Positions 30,621 through 42,349 of a stretch of DNA of 64,000 nucleotides are shown here, piece by piece. The stretch is taken from assembly GCF_025094135.1 (NCBI RefSeq), contig NW_026252349.1, positions 62,001-126,000 of the forward strand, in the 5' to 3' direction. Both the position numbers and the translations under genes were made by a program. Origin of the DNA: Mucor mucedo. Its lineage: Eukaryota > Mucoromycota > Mucoromycetes > Mucorales > Mucoraceae. Under the pieces are notes generated by a model that was not told the DNA's origin, did not search any database, and was given only the letters and a program-made list of their open reading frames with translations. Within the stretch, counting starts at the first letter, position 1. Every line of letters begins with the position of its first letter.

Positions 30621-31039
30621 TTACGAATCACCTAAAGAACCAGGAGTACGATGATCAACCTTGTCAGTATACTTAATGTAAGGCCAAACAACCTTGTCAT
30701 TACTAGCGGAATCGGAATACCGTACAAGCCTAAGGACTTGAAGAATGTCTGTAATGGAATTAACAGCGTCCTTCTTGTATCTGTCACACCTCGAATTCGG
30801 AGAAACTGTCAAAACATTGAGAGCGTCGAACTGCTGATGCTTCATCACCTTCTTCCTTGTGTTTGAAGTAGTAGTGAACCACAACGACAAACCAAAGGGA
30901 ATTAGATCTAAATTTTATGCTGTAAGTATCAATAACGTTTGTCAAACTTCTTTTTCTTACCTGTGACCAGTAATTTTGGAAGCCGTAAATAGGTGATATA
31001 ATTTGGCCTTGTCGTCAAGCTTTTGAATGTTTTGTCCAT
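30621..31039 (-). CDS. Unrecognised two-exon gene (121 aa)
   Basis: ATG at 31039 (MDKTFKSLTTRPNY) opens a 79-nt exon (30961-31039). A canonical 53-nt intron (30908-30960, GTAAGAAAAA...AAATTTAG) joins it in frame to an exon ending at 30621 (SLGDS). The spliced length is exactly divisible by three. The product is moderately basic, with NTRKKVMKHQQFDALNV, RCDRYKKDAVNSITDIL and VVWPYIKYTDKVDHR. No family is recognised. It lies just downstream, on the same strand, of an LTR-like repeat at 31120-31571, as the gag genes in this window do, so it may be retrotransposon-derived. A host orphan gene is equally possible. Confidence 0.45.
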
Positions 31040-31119
31040 AATTAAGGCAAATACAAAATAATCGTTCTAAACTATCAGGAGCTGCCGGGGTAAGAGCAGA
31101 ACAGAATGATTATTAAGTT

Positions 31120-31571
31120 GAGGACAGGACAAAAAGAAATTATATATCTATTAGTATTAATATATATACAAAAGGAATAAAGGTAGAAAAAAGTTTATTC
31201 AAAGAAGCAGGAAAGTAGCCAAGTTCTTGAATACCGAAATAAGATTAAATAAATATGCTGTTATTTATATTAATTGGCAGATCGGGAATACAAGGGTTCG
31301 GGGATCCGATTTCCAAAGACGGTTTATTAGTCATGATGAGTTTAGGTCATCATTGGGGGAGTGGGCATAGATAGAGATAATTTCGAGGATAGATACAGAT
31401 AATAACATAGGCTGTGATCATTAATGTTTCAAGCGATTTATAATGCAGAGGTACAAAGGGAACGGATATTAAATGGGTTTTACAAGGACAAGTTATAATA
31501 GAGATACATTATTTGGAAAAGAGATGTTAAACAGGATTCAATAGTGATATTAGACAGTGACGTGTGTGACA
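31120..31571 (-). repeat. Diverged LTR-like repeat related to the chromovirus LTR
   Basis: In the plus direction it shows, in the same order as 49159-49787, AAGTTTATT...AGAAG, a TTAAATAAATATGCTGTTAT block, TTTTACAAGGACAAGTTATA and a terminal GTGTGACA. Identity is low and the left edge is a guess. Confidence 0.4.
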
Positions 31572-32155
31572 GGAGACAGAGAACATGGAACAGGTGAAAC
31601 AGGGAAAATGGGCTAGTTGGGTTTCAATAATGGTCTGAGACATTTTGCATGATTATATGCAACTGAATCGTAGGCTGTTCATAACACAAGCACGACTTGC
31701 AATTACAATGCATGACGAGATCAATTGTTCGATTTCATCCCTAATCTTATGATCATACTAATTAATGAATGCATCAATAAGCTTCGATATCGGGACAAAG
31801 AAGCATATTTCCTCCGTATCCCATCCACGAAAAGACTGAGGTACAAATGGACAACAGATTGGAGCACCAGAAGAATTGTGAACGGTAACCTTCTGGATGA
31901 TCTGTGTATCCCGGGAATCGATTGGACTGCAGAGACCTAACCGCCATTTCATTGTAATTAGCCTAGTGACGAAGGACGTTCAAAGAATTTGGCCCTATCA
32001 GATGCGTGGAATTGGTCAATACGGCGGATGCATAATGTAATTGTTATTATCTGTGCACACTCGTGAATTGATACGCTTTGCAGCAATTTCTTGATTCAAA
32101 AACGTATCCCAACAACTACAACATCCAAATATTTGCAGTAAACCCTAATTATTAA
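31572..32155. other. Unrecognised intergenic stretch
   Basis: The short overlapping frames near 31725-31952 have no motif and oppose each other. Nothing further is supported. Confidence 0.5.
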
Positions 32156-32297
32156 GAGCATCCTCAGCGGTTCACTAAAAGTTTCACTGAATAAATGGGT
32201 CATTTTCCGGTCGGATTAAAAATGTAGTCCTTTTTTTAATGAGTCCGCAGCGGTCAAAAAATAATTACATTGATTTTTTTCTTTAACTTTTGTAAAC

Positions 32298-33615
32298 ATG
32301 AATAAGCCTGACATGATGGCGCAATTCCTTGAGGATGAAGAAAAGCAAAGACAATTGGAATTAGATCGTAATAAAAAAATTTTATTGCAAGCATTTAAAA
32401 AGAGAAAGACAGTACTGGTTGTCAAAGAGAAAAAGAGATATATTGATCGGGACAGAGAAGGGGAGCACGAAAGACACTTTAAGCAATACTTCGCCGAGAA
32501 TCCTACCTATCCAGACACTTATTTTCGTCGTCGTTTTAAATGGATAAGGAATTGGTTTTGAGAATACTTGGTGATTTGGAAAAGAAGGATAACTATTTTA
32601 AGCAGAAGAATGATGCAACTCGGAGATCAAGCATTTCAGGTCTTCTTAAAATGGCTATATATGTTCGCCAACTTGCTTACGGTGTTCCACCAGATATGTT
32701 GGATGATCAATATGGAATGGCCGAGTCCACCGATAGAAATGCCTTGCGCCATTTTTGCAAGGCCATTATTCGATTGTACGGGGAGGAATAGCTTCGATCA
32801 CCTACGAATGAAGATGTAAAACGAATCCTGAAAGAAAATTAAGAGAGAGGATTTCCTGGTATGCTAGGCTCTTTGGACTGCATGCATTGGGAGTGGAAAA
32901 ACTGTCCCACTGGCTGGCATGGGATGTACAAGGGCAAAGAGAAGGTCCCTACGACCATCCTTGAAGCTGTCGCTTCCAAGGACCGCTGGATTGGCATGCC
33001 TTATTTGGTTTTCTTGGGTCTTTGAATGACATCAACGTCCTTGTCCGCTCTTACGTATTCCAAGATGTAGCTAACGGTCAAGGACCTCATGTCAATTTTA
33101 GTATAAATGGCCATCAATACAATATGGGGTATTACCTCACTGATGGTATTTACCCTCAATATGCTGCGTTTGTCAAAGGGCATAGAAATCCATCCAACGA
33201 AAAAGAATCGGTTCGTATCAACAGCAACTATTATTAATGCACATTTTAATTTTTTTTTTGACAGAAATTTACCGGTAATGTCGGTAACGTTCGAAAGGAT
33301 GTTGAGTGTGCATTTGGTATACTTCATCAACGTTTTAATATCGTCGCTACACCAGCAATGGGTTGGGATAAAGACGATATCCAAGAAATCATGATGGCTT
33401 GTATCATTTTGCACAATATGATCATTGAATTTCAAAGGGACAAAGAAGAAGAATTGGAAAGTATCAGCAATTTGAGAACTGACCCTTTCTCGTACAGTCC
33501 CCTTAGAGAAGTAGATGGGGACTCCCTGAGCAGTTTTTGGAAAAATGGAGGAGCACTATGGATCGTCCTATGCATCTTCAACATCAAAAGGACCTTGTTG
33601 ACCATCAATGGATGA
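32298..33615 (+). pseudogene. PIF/Harbinger transposase, broken
   Basis: ATG at 32298 (MNKPDMMAQFLEDEEKQ) begins an acidic/basic leader. The frame shifts near 32550 into a region with NYFKQKNDATRRSS and VRQLAYGVPPD, meets TAG (32791) and TAA codons, and continues with the first catalytic Asp in GSLDCMHWEWKNCPTGW (near 32875). After another shift near 33000 come DINVLVRSYVF, the second Asp in YYLTDGIYPQ (near 33140) and, across a likely 54-nt intron (33211-33264), the Glu in KDVECAFGILHQRF (near 33310), ending CIILHNMIIE. The motif order and the GMLGSLDCMHWEW signature are those of plant-like Harbinger transposases. It cannot encode active enzyme as read. Confidence 0.8.
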
Positions 33616-33756
33616 TGCTAGGAGAATCTTTAATAAAAATAAACATTTATTAAATCAAGTCATATTCAGGATTACTCTTTTTCATAATCGCGATCTGATG
33701 TTGCTGTACCCATGATCGATGTTGGGGGTCCGTGATATTTGATGGATCAGTTGTCA

Positions 33757-34615
33757 TCAACTTCCATCCTCTTTCCTTTTCGAACTCAAGTCTGAGGCTT
33801 TCAGCTCGCTTTTCTGCGCCTCATCGGACTTCTTCTGCATTGCCGTCAATTCATCCATCAAGCATTTGAATTCGTCTTGATTACCGGCAGAAACTGAAGA
33901 AGCGACCTTAGAGACTTTTGATCTTTTTCTTCCCTCAGGACGCTCGCTGCTGCTGCTGCGGCTGGAGTTCTCCAAGGATGACTTATTGATTCGCTTTGTG
34001 GGTTCAGGATTCCACTTGTCAAAAGCACTCAAATATTCATAGCACTCCATGAAAACAAATGTTTCATTGCGGCGTGCTTGTCTATAAAGTTTACTTGCGA
34101 ATGATACTTTAAATTTTGCGCTTAATTACCATAATTAGATACATGTTTTGTTATATTGCACTCACGTCGTAAGCATAGTTTGAACCACTGGCTTTATTGG
34201 TAGTGCTTCGCATATATCCAGAGAATTTCAATGTCTTAGGTTGAATGTGATTCAGCCATCTAGTTTTGATACTGTCGGGTGTTCTATGACATACAAAGTC
34301 ATCCTCACTTAATGATTCATTGAAGTGTTGGCCGATATCATCCCAAAACACGTTGCCCTTTTTTTCTGTACCAGAAATTGGATCAATGCAATAGGCGATA
34401 TATGATCGACAGATCTGCAGGTCCTCGGCCTTAGAGAAATTTTTCTGGACCTCTTTAAAAGGTGCTACCGAAGGACGCAAATCATTCTGAATAGCTTGGG
34501 CATCTCCGGTATTCTTGTCATTTTGGACGTTTTCATGATGACCATCATCTTGAATCTCGTTCTCCATTGCAATTGGAGAGGGGCTACGAATGGAGATCGC
34601 AGTTTGGGTGTTCAT
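33757..34615 (-). CDS. Myb/SANT-like Harbinger partner protein (two exons)
   Basis: The first exon (34615 down to about 34143) starts MNTQTAISIRSPSP and carries a Myb/SANT-like domain with FSKAEDLQICRSYI, GNVFWDDIGQHFN and IKTRWLNHIQPK. GTGAGTGCAAT follows TAYD-coding sequence as a probable donor, with an acceptor near 34080. The second exon (to 33757) has NETFVFMECYEYL and KWNPEPTKR, a Ser/Arg-rich stretch with a basic RKRSKVSK cluster, and a Lys/Glu coiled-coil tail. The exact join leaves a one-base phase mismatch that I cannot resolve. Its role would be to bind the element termini together with the transposase encoded convergently at 32298-33615. Confidence 0.65.
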
Positions 34616-34620
34616 TTGAT

Positions 34621-35336
34621 CTGAAAAGTTTCGGAAAAGAAACGAAAAGAAAAGAACGAAAAATTAATTTTTATTTTTGATTCATTATTTTAAACCCAAA
34701 TTGTATGAGTAACACGTAAATGGTACTATACCAAATTTAACAAAACCTGCTATACATATTTATGTTTTGTAGAAAGAAATTTTTTGATTACGTTAATAAT
34801 TAGTATATGAGTCAGGACGAATGGTCGATCCATGACATTTATCTTTCATACTTTCTGCGAGCTTCCACACACTTAACCTCCAAAAAATTATTCCTGATCA
34901 GATACATTGTCTAATTCATTAGGATTCTGAAACTTGGCTCTTTTTTCCACAATTCTTTGTCCTATGAAAAGCGGAATGTTATCTATAAAAGAAAACATTT
35001 ATTAAACCTTCGTTGAAATTTCTCATAATTTATAGGTATATAGTATTTAAAATTCGTTAAGATACTTATAAACATTTCTAAAAATCTACGTCTTAACCTC
35101 ATAAGACCACTCCGACGAGAGTTTTATTCCTTTAATAATCCTACAACGTCTTTCGAAATGTTACAATTGCAATTCCGCGTCTAGTATAAGTTCGACGTTG
35201 GGACTGAGGACAAACTTAGATTAAATTAATAAGTACCGTGTGTTTGTCAATTGTAACTAGCCGATGAGCCAATAAATAACACTACCGATAAAAACAAGTA
35301 TAAAGGGATTACAAAACGGCAAGATATAGCTGTAGT
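34621..35336. other. Unrecognised AT-rich stretch
   Basis: No open frame with motifs, no matched terminal repeat and no repeat partner within the window is seen. Confidence 0.5.
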
Positions 35337-35765
35337 ATGAGAAGCTTTATTTATTTAAAAAGGGTACTCTTGAAGGTCAATTTTAAAGTGGGTGCGCATA
35401 TTCAGTTAAATACAATATTCACTGCGAGAACTAGAAGGATGCAGTGCCAATACATTGTCATCAGCGCAACGGAAATCCAAATATTCCTACAACATCAGCC
35501 GTTCATAAAGTGGATGGTTCAAAATCCCAATTCGGTATTGAATTTATTTATCTATACCAACGGCTTTAAAAGATTATTACCTAATTTTCAGACCTTTGAC
35601 TTTTTCACTAAACTCTCGCGGATGATGTTATTGAAACAATATTTTATAATCGGCCAAGAAGACAGAAAATACATACGAAATGCTTTGCAACCATTGCTCA
35701 GATTTGATCAAAATAATCAGGTGAAACAAAATAGAACGGAACCAACATTAGGGACGCTCAAATAA
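35337..35765 (+). other. 142-codon open frame cut by the second Harbinger copy
   Basis: ATG at 35337 (MRSFIYLKRVLL) opens a frame whose last five codons are transposon terminal repeat (the element starts at 35751), so the natural C-terminus is lost. The sequence (IKWMVQNPNSVLNLFIY, FDFFTKLSRMMLLKQYF) is hydrophobic and charged without a motif I recognise. It could be host coding sequence inactivated by the insertion, or chance. Confidence 0.3.
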
Positions 35766-35858
35766 AATCCAGCCTCCAGGTTCCAGCTTCCAGCAAAATT
35801 TTAGATAAATTCTATTGGCCAAGCATTTTCCGATTTCTTTTTGTGATTTCTTAAATTT

Positions 35859-35881
35859 GCTGGAGCACTTTTTGCTCCAGC
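35859..35881. repeat. Subterminal hairpin with invertible loop (copy 2)
   Basis: Stem GCTGGAGC / GCTCCAGC around loop ACTTTTT, the reverse complement of the loop in copy 1. Confidence 0.9.
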
Positions 35882-36015
35882 AAAATAAAAATTAATTCCA
35901 GCTTTTTTTTCGTCCAATAACATTTTGGTATTTCGTTACATGATGTAAGGCTATCAAGCATGACATAATTTATTACTTTAGTCTTTTCCACTTCAACAAC
36001 ACTTTTATTATTATT

Positions 36016-37307
36016 ATGCCTCTCTTGTCAACTAAAAAACGTCTCATGGAAGACGTTAAAAAAATGCTGTTTTTCTTCATTACAAAATATGAACGAGAAA
36101 CCAAGTCGACCGAAGTAGATCGTCGCATAATCGCAATGACAAAACAGAATCTGGAAACAATGGCAGCTTTTTACCTTGCTTTACAAACCGAAAGATACAG
36201 CGTAAAAAAAAACTGGGGTACTCGTATTCGTACTGGCACATATCTCGATTTATTAAACGAAGGTAGAGAAAGTGTCTTTAAAAGTAAAATAAGGATGAGT
36301 AAAGAAGCCTTCAAAGACGCAGTCAGAGCGTTTGGTGATTATGAGGAGTTCGCGAACTTCACGAAAGAGAAAATTGAGCTCCATTTCTTGATCACTTTTC
36401 ATCGATTGGGATGTAAAGGAAATGCTGCTTCAATCACGCAGGTATCCGATTACTTTGGTGTTTCTGGTATGACAAAAAAAACGCTCAGATTTATTATGAT
36501 CTAACATTAAAAGTAGAAGGTACTGTGATCAATTACACCAAGAGAACCATAAATGCAATTCTGGCTAAAGAAGATCAGTATGTTTACTGGCCAGCGGCCG
36601 AAGAAAGGGAACATATATCAAAGAAGATAGGCGAAAGAAGCCACTTCAAGTCATGCGTTGGATTTGTCGATGGTACATTTATAAGAACCGAGCGTAGTCC
36701 CAGCTATGCCAAGAATAATTTTTATTCTTATAAACGTGCGTATGGTATCTCTACAATGCTCGTTTGTGATCACAAACGAAGAATTCGTGTTTGTGTCACT
36801 GGATGTCCTGGTGCTATTCATGATAATAATGTTTATCAAGCAACAAGTCTGGCCAAATCCCCACATAGACATTTCTCCCCTGGTGAATATATATTAGCTG
36901 ATAGTGCATACAGTGTTACCTCGACTGTCATCTCATCATACAGAACCGGTTCAGTACAGGCTACAAAAGAACAAATAGAGAAATTTAATTTGTATGTAGC
37001 TCAAACTCGTATCGCAATTGAACATTGCAATGGAATTCTGAAAGGAAAGTTCCAAAGCCTTCAAGAGCTTCGTATTACAATTCGTGACAGGAAAACTTTG
37101 ATCGAAGCGGGAAGATGGATTCGTGCTTGTTGCATTATTTATAATTTCCTTTTAGAAGATTCAACTGACATAGAGGAGTTCAGAGAGGCCAGTGGACATA
37201 GAAGATTCATCAGTAGTTCGCAGAATAGGTCAGATGATGATAGTAGTTTAAATTTCAGAAGAAATCAGTTGAAGAATGATATATTGCATAACAACGCTCA
37301 AAATTAA
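36016..37307 (+). pseudogene. PIF/Harbinger transposase, copy 2, one-base frameshift
   Basis: Nearly identical to 25843-27135, with about seven base differences by eye, but an eight-A run replaces nine A near 36473, so the first frame ends after 162 codons (GMTKKTLRFIMI) and the rest continues in another frame from 36525. All catalytic residues are present downstream (VDGTFI, LADSAYS, IEHCNG). Other changes include GAG to GCG (Glu to Ala) near 36351 and the replacement of CATAAT by TATAAT in the HNFLLED block (IIYNFLL). It is a recent copy, dead unless the A run is a consensus error. Confidence 0.85.
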
Positions 37308-37341
37308 TAAACATTTATTTAAAAAAAAAATAGGTTAATAA

Positions 37342-39533
37342 GGCGAAGGTTCACCAGCTGTCTAACATTGTCGTAAGTTGCCATGTAGGAGGGAGAGGAA
37401 AATGATTAAGTTATAACGTAGAGAAATTGTCATATGAGATATAATAAAATTGGCTAAAATCACAGGCAGCAATTTATTGCACTCTATTAATCGATACAAG
37501 TAATAATTGAAAAGGCTGCCAATATAATGCAATTTAAAGTGTCTTAGATTATTACCCTTGAGTGTGTATTGAGGCTTAAGATCATGTTAAGTGTGTTTGC
37601 AGTTTAGTATATTTTATAGCTATGGTAAATTTCAACTTGTACATATGGACGTTTGAGCGTTTAATTACTAATTGAATGGCTTAAATGTATATAGACTTTT
37701 TTTTGTATTCACTGCTTATGTTTACACAGCTTTTTTTTTAATTTCGACTGGTAGACTCCTTCCATATAAAGTATAAATCGTTACATTTTGTCACTCAAAA
37801 CATTACTATGAGTAGGCATATCATTAATGTAGTTGCAACAGAGAATATTTTACTTCGTTTGTGATTTATATTGATGCCGGTAAGAAAATTGGAGATGTTT
37901 GCAAAGTGTGAACGTATATAGCAGATTACGAAGTTGATTGCGAAAATATTTACTCATGAAGTAGATGGAAATTCTGTTTAAAACGCAAACTTTTCTTTTC
38001 GGCGTTTCACAAAGTTGACATCCTTATTTAAACCAACATAGTTTTCAAGATATATAACCCCTTTTTAATACTGTTGTCCCTAATTTACGATTATCAAAGT
38101 TATTGCAAATATTTATATAAATATAAACATGGCTCTGAATTGCATACGACATTACCAATCTTCAATACTGTTATTTCGAAACGTATTCCCGTTAGACAAA
38201 GACGAGAAAACCAGTAATTTGGGAAGTCGCTTTACATATCGTTAGAAAAATTATGAGAGGTTTTACAACATATCTGTCATAATTTCATAAACAGACTTTG
38301 TTACGAACGTCATTATCTATCTAATTTACTTGTTCCTTGTTAAGTTGGTGCATACAATGCAGATTTGTCACGTTTGTTGTATGAGATTTACTCTCTCCCA
38401 GATTCAACTTTTATAAGAATGCACATACAGGTAACACGATAATTGAGGGCATTATCAGAAAAAAAGATTATTTCAATACCACCCACTGCAGCGGCATTTT
38501 AGGCTGCTATAACCAAAGATTCATTGTCACTTTTCGACAGTGAATTACTGATTCTATAAACCCCATCGACTAATGGTCTAAAGTAAACATAAAGCAAAAC
38601 CATTTTATGACTTCAACAATTTTGGGTTGCGGTAGCGAGCTTCCCTTTCTAATAGTTTGATGAATTATAAAATCGAAAGAATAAAATCTGTCACAAAAGC
38701 ATCCGTTTCTTCATTTTGATTATTTAGCAATCTGGTTCTCCCCAAAAATTAATAGTTATGATGTTCGATAATGACAACTATTACGAGCTATTGGCGCTTT
38801 TATTTTTAATGATTATCCTATTATTCTTCAATTTTAAATAATCGATTGCACTCGATTCGAATTAGATTCTGTACTTTCTCAAGTTTAGGTGTGTTTTGCA
38901 CATTAAGGCTTGAGTGTTTTGTCATCATGAGTTTTTTGCGAATTTTGGATTAAGAGCTGAGTTGCCTGTTATCCGTGGCGTACCAGTTAGCTTATTTAGA
39001 CATATTTTTTTATTCTTTTGAAAGGAACTTTATCATATTTGCCTCTAGGCCGCTACTTTTTTTTCCAGTAATGTAATTAACTTCTCTAATTTTTGTATTA
39101 GTTTGTTTCCCTTACGTATGTGATGTTATCCTGAGAGAAGTGCCAAAGAGACGTTAATTCGAATTCTTTAACACATTAACAGGCACTTTAATAGGTTACT
39201 ATGTAAACATAAGCCATATCAATAGTGACTATCTGTAGAATAAATTGTTAACTTTTTGCTTCGTGTCATTGGATGTTCTAATTAACTATCTCACGTTAGG
39301 TTTCACCCGATAAGCAAATCCAACATTTTTACACGCAGTAGCTGTTATAGAAGCCGTACGTAATACTGTTATTTCCTGTATACAAATCATTGCAACGTGT
39401 ATACAGTTAGTATTGTAGAGTCCGTTCTATGTGTTGGTTTATCTGGCAGAGATATTATTTTGAATTGCTAAAACTCAGTCTGACTATTATTGCTTCTATC
39501 TTGATGTATCAATTTAGTATGTTGGTTTATATA
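37342..39533. other. Unrecognised AT-rich part of the insertion
   Basis: No open frame of 60 codons or more and no repeat partner is seen in these 2.2 kb. Confidence 0.5.
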
Positions 39534-41062
39534 CACAGTGGCGGACTGGGTGGTAAAAACCCGCAACATGTGGTAAAAACCCGCAACATTTGGTGGTAAA
39601 AACGTCCATTTTATACCACCGAATGTTGCGGAATTGTGGTTCATTTACCACCGGATGTGGTAAAACTCCAAAATTATACCACCTAATGTTGCGGGTTTTT
39701 GCTACATGTTGCGTGTTTTTACCACCTAGTGTTGCGGGTTTCTTCCGCATGTTGCGTATTTATACCACTTCAAGTAGCTACTAAATTCCACTTGATGCGT
39801 CTTTTTACCATAATATAGCGTCCTTTCACTCAAAACGTAGTACGTACGTTATTACATCAGTTTAACTATATTATTATTGATGCTGATGAACCTTTATACT
39901 GTTGTGCAATCAAGAAATACATTATATAATAAAAAAGCAGGGTTTAAATGAAAACGTTTTATTTTATTCAATTTTTATTTTGTATTTTACTTTATTTATT
40001 ATAATTTTTGTACATATCATCTCCAAATTGATAAGGTACACTTACCTCCGTAATACTTCTTGCACTTACCTCCATAATACTTCTTGCACTTACTATTAAC
40101 GGGCCCAATTAACACCATACTAGCCAAACAGCCGCCTATAGATACAGGTAACATTCGAGAGTCCCGCGAGATGTAGCAGTATATAGACCAAATCATTTTA
40201 TCAGCCTAAAAAAAAATGCAGCCTAAAAGAAAAATTTACAGCCTAAAGAAAAAAATATAGCCTAATTGAAAAATTTCACAGCCTAAACCTGATTTTCAAG
40301 TCCAAAGACGGCTCGAAATCTATACAACTCTTTAGAAAAACCGTATTGGAAATTCAAATGATAATTACCTTCAGCATATGACAATGTATACACACAAATT
40401 CTTGGTACTTTAAAGTGTAATGACATAATAATAATTTGTATTTCATATGTCATATTTACCTAGTTTGTATAATCTACGGTATCTATTACTTAAATAACAG
40501 CACTTACAACACGAAGCAGAATTCCGGGCTGCCTTAAAAAAAGTTATAAGAGAAAGAAAGGGAGAAAACTAAATGAACAAATTTATTAATCTATAGCAAA
40601 TTATTTAAAGTGCGAATCACGCTAAAACATCTTCTACAGTAGCTGATTGTAACACTTTTTTGTAGAAGCACATCATCCATTTTTCTACGGATTTGCTCTT
40701 TATTGGTCAAAGAAGAGTTATATTCTTCTTATAAAGCTTGTTTTCCTTAAATTAACTATACTCATAAGGTTAACCATTATCCTGCTGGTTCTTTAGCTGA
40801 TTTGTAAGTTGGTCGTATCTTTCTCTGTAATGCGTAGACTAGTTTTATTATAATTAAATTCTTTTCAACAATTGATCTAATGACAGTGCTTGTAAAAGAA
40901 AAAAATTTAAAAAGAGGAAAGGAAGGAAAAATAAAAATAAATATAAATAAAAAATTATATGCCGATGGTTGCGTGTTTTATCCACCATGTTGCGTCTTTC
41001 CGCAACATGTCGTGGAATTACGCAACATGTTGCGGGTTTCCGCTACCGAGTCCGCGGCTGTG
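39534..41062. mobile_element. Non-autonomous TIR element, GCGGACT(C/G)GGT family
   Basis: The ends CACAGTGGCGGACTGGGTGG (39534) and, in inverted orientation, CACAGCCGCGGACTCGGTAG (41062) are both followed inward by repeated AAACCCGCAACATG units (39540-39780 and 40970-41050). ATA flanks both sides. The interior has no transposase. It contains a reiterated AGCCTAAA motif (40204-40292) shared in inverted form with 8128-8228. Confidence 0.6.
40204..40292 (+). repeat. Reiterated CAGCCTAAAAAAAAAT motif
   Basis: Five units of about 20 bp; the inverted counterpart is at 8128-8228. Confidence 0.7.
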
Positions 41063-42013
41063 ATAATTTTATATGTTAAAAAACAAACTGAAACAAGAAT
41101 ATGCGTTTATAAAAATTCAAAAGCTTGATTGAATAGAAGATATTTACTAATCAAATTTTGCTATAACTAGAGCTTTGTAGTTGACGATTCCTGTTATTTG
41201 TTCCTCGTGGACAGGGTAGAAATGGTTTAACTCGCTGAAAACGTGTTGAAGTTTGTACAAATTTTTTTTTTTTACAAAACTTGAATCCACTGTAAAAGCA
41301 TCAATGGCATAAAAAAAAAGCCAGACATGGACCAGGTTAAAGATTAACATAATAGAATAATACTGTATTTAAAAACCATTGTTACAAGGCGTGTACAATA
41401 AATTATCTTCCTTTTTTATTTCTGAATTTCTGAATTTCATAATGCAGGACATTTTTTGTTGTTGTATTACGATTGAAGATATTAACTTTCCAGAAATGTT
41501 AGAAACATTTCGTATACTTGTTCTTCCTTGCTGTGTGATATAAATGGGTACACAAAATATTTCCATATATGTCGAGTTAACGAACTCATTTTTGATCTTT
41601 GTATTGAGCTGAAACTTTGCCTATGTCTTTAAGAAAGCATCAATAAGACCTGGTAAAAATCCCAAAGTATGTAAGTCAAAAACTGTTGATATATACCAAA
41701 ACATTGAAATTTGGTCGCCGTATATAGAAGGTAGACAGATGACCATATACGGCGAGTAAATTTTGACCCCCTGGGATTAAGATAATATTAAGTGTCATTG
41801 CGTATCATGTTCTGAACAGGCCGTAGTTTTAGTTACAGGTGAATCCTGTAAAAACTGGGGCTTTACTCCAACTTTTATTTTTCTTTAAATTTTACTCGAC
41901 ATAGATGGAAGGTATACAAAGCTTAAAAAAGGACTTGTACTTTCTTCGGAAGTACAAAACTCTATAAAAGGTGATTTTGCAAGCAGGGAGGTTAAGAACA
42001 ACTTACTAAATGT
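41063..42013. other. Unrecognised part of the insertion
   Basis: The minus-strand frames at 41147-41350 and 41369-41566 lack motifs. A short inverted pair GCCGTATATA / TATACGGC sits at about 41717-41757. No gene is supported. Confidence 0.4.
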
Positions 42014-42016
42014 TAA

Positions 42017-42310
42017 TCTGCAAGGTCTTTCATAAACGTCTTTATGGTTTCATATCCTTCAGAACCTTTTCTTCGTTTCGAAGTTCTTTATTCAAAGCAG
42101 CCATTGCTTTTGTCTCTCGAATATCATTGCTACTCTCTCGTCATCCCTCTTTTCTCTTTGAAACTCCAATAGCTCGTCCTCGCGATCTTCATACTTCTTA
42201 GATGCTTTTCTTTGTCTCTCAAAAGAAGTCGGTAATGCACTCATTGAGATTCCTCTTTTTTCCTCTACTTTGTCTAGGCGAAGGTGGTCTAGTGGAAGAG
42301 AGGGGCAAAA

Positions 42311-42349
<39 letters not shown>

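Larger units (their letters stand above)
32156..34620 (+). mobile_element. Second PIF/Harbinger family element, left end present, right end lost
   Basis: The left terminus GAGCATCCTCAGCGGTTCAC begins at 32156 after TAA (32153-32155) and belongs to the same terminal family as 4095. A broken plant-type Harbinger transposase (plus) and a Myb/SANT partner (minus) follow. No matching inverted end is found between 34620 and 35330, so the right boundary is approximate. Confidence 0.65.
37342..42013. mobile_element. 4.7-kb insertion inside Harbinger copy 2, flanked by TAA
   Basis: Compared with copy 1 at 27160-27172, the target reads GGTTAATAATCTGC. Here the left side ends GGTTAATAA and the right side resumes TAATCTGC, giving a TAA duplication (37339-37341 and 42014-42016). 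The ends (GGCGAAGGTTCACC left, ACTTACTAAATGT right) are not inverted repeats. The segment contains the separate TIR element 39534-41062 but no recognisable transposase, so what moved it is unknown. Confidence 0.6.

Noticed and set aside
35751..35765. Natural C-terminus of the 35337 open frame
   Set aside because: These codons are the Harbinger terminal repeat, so the frame is chimeric.
36525..37307. Separate 260-aa transposase gene
   Set aside because: It is the shifted continuation of the frame from 36016, separated only by one missing A.
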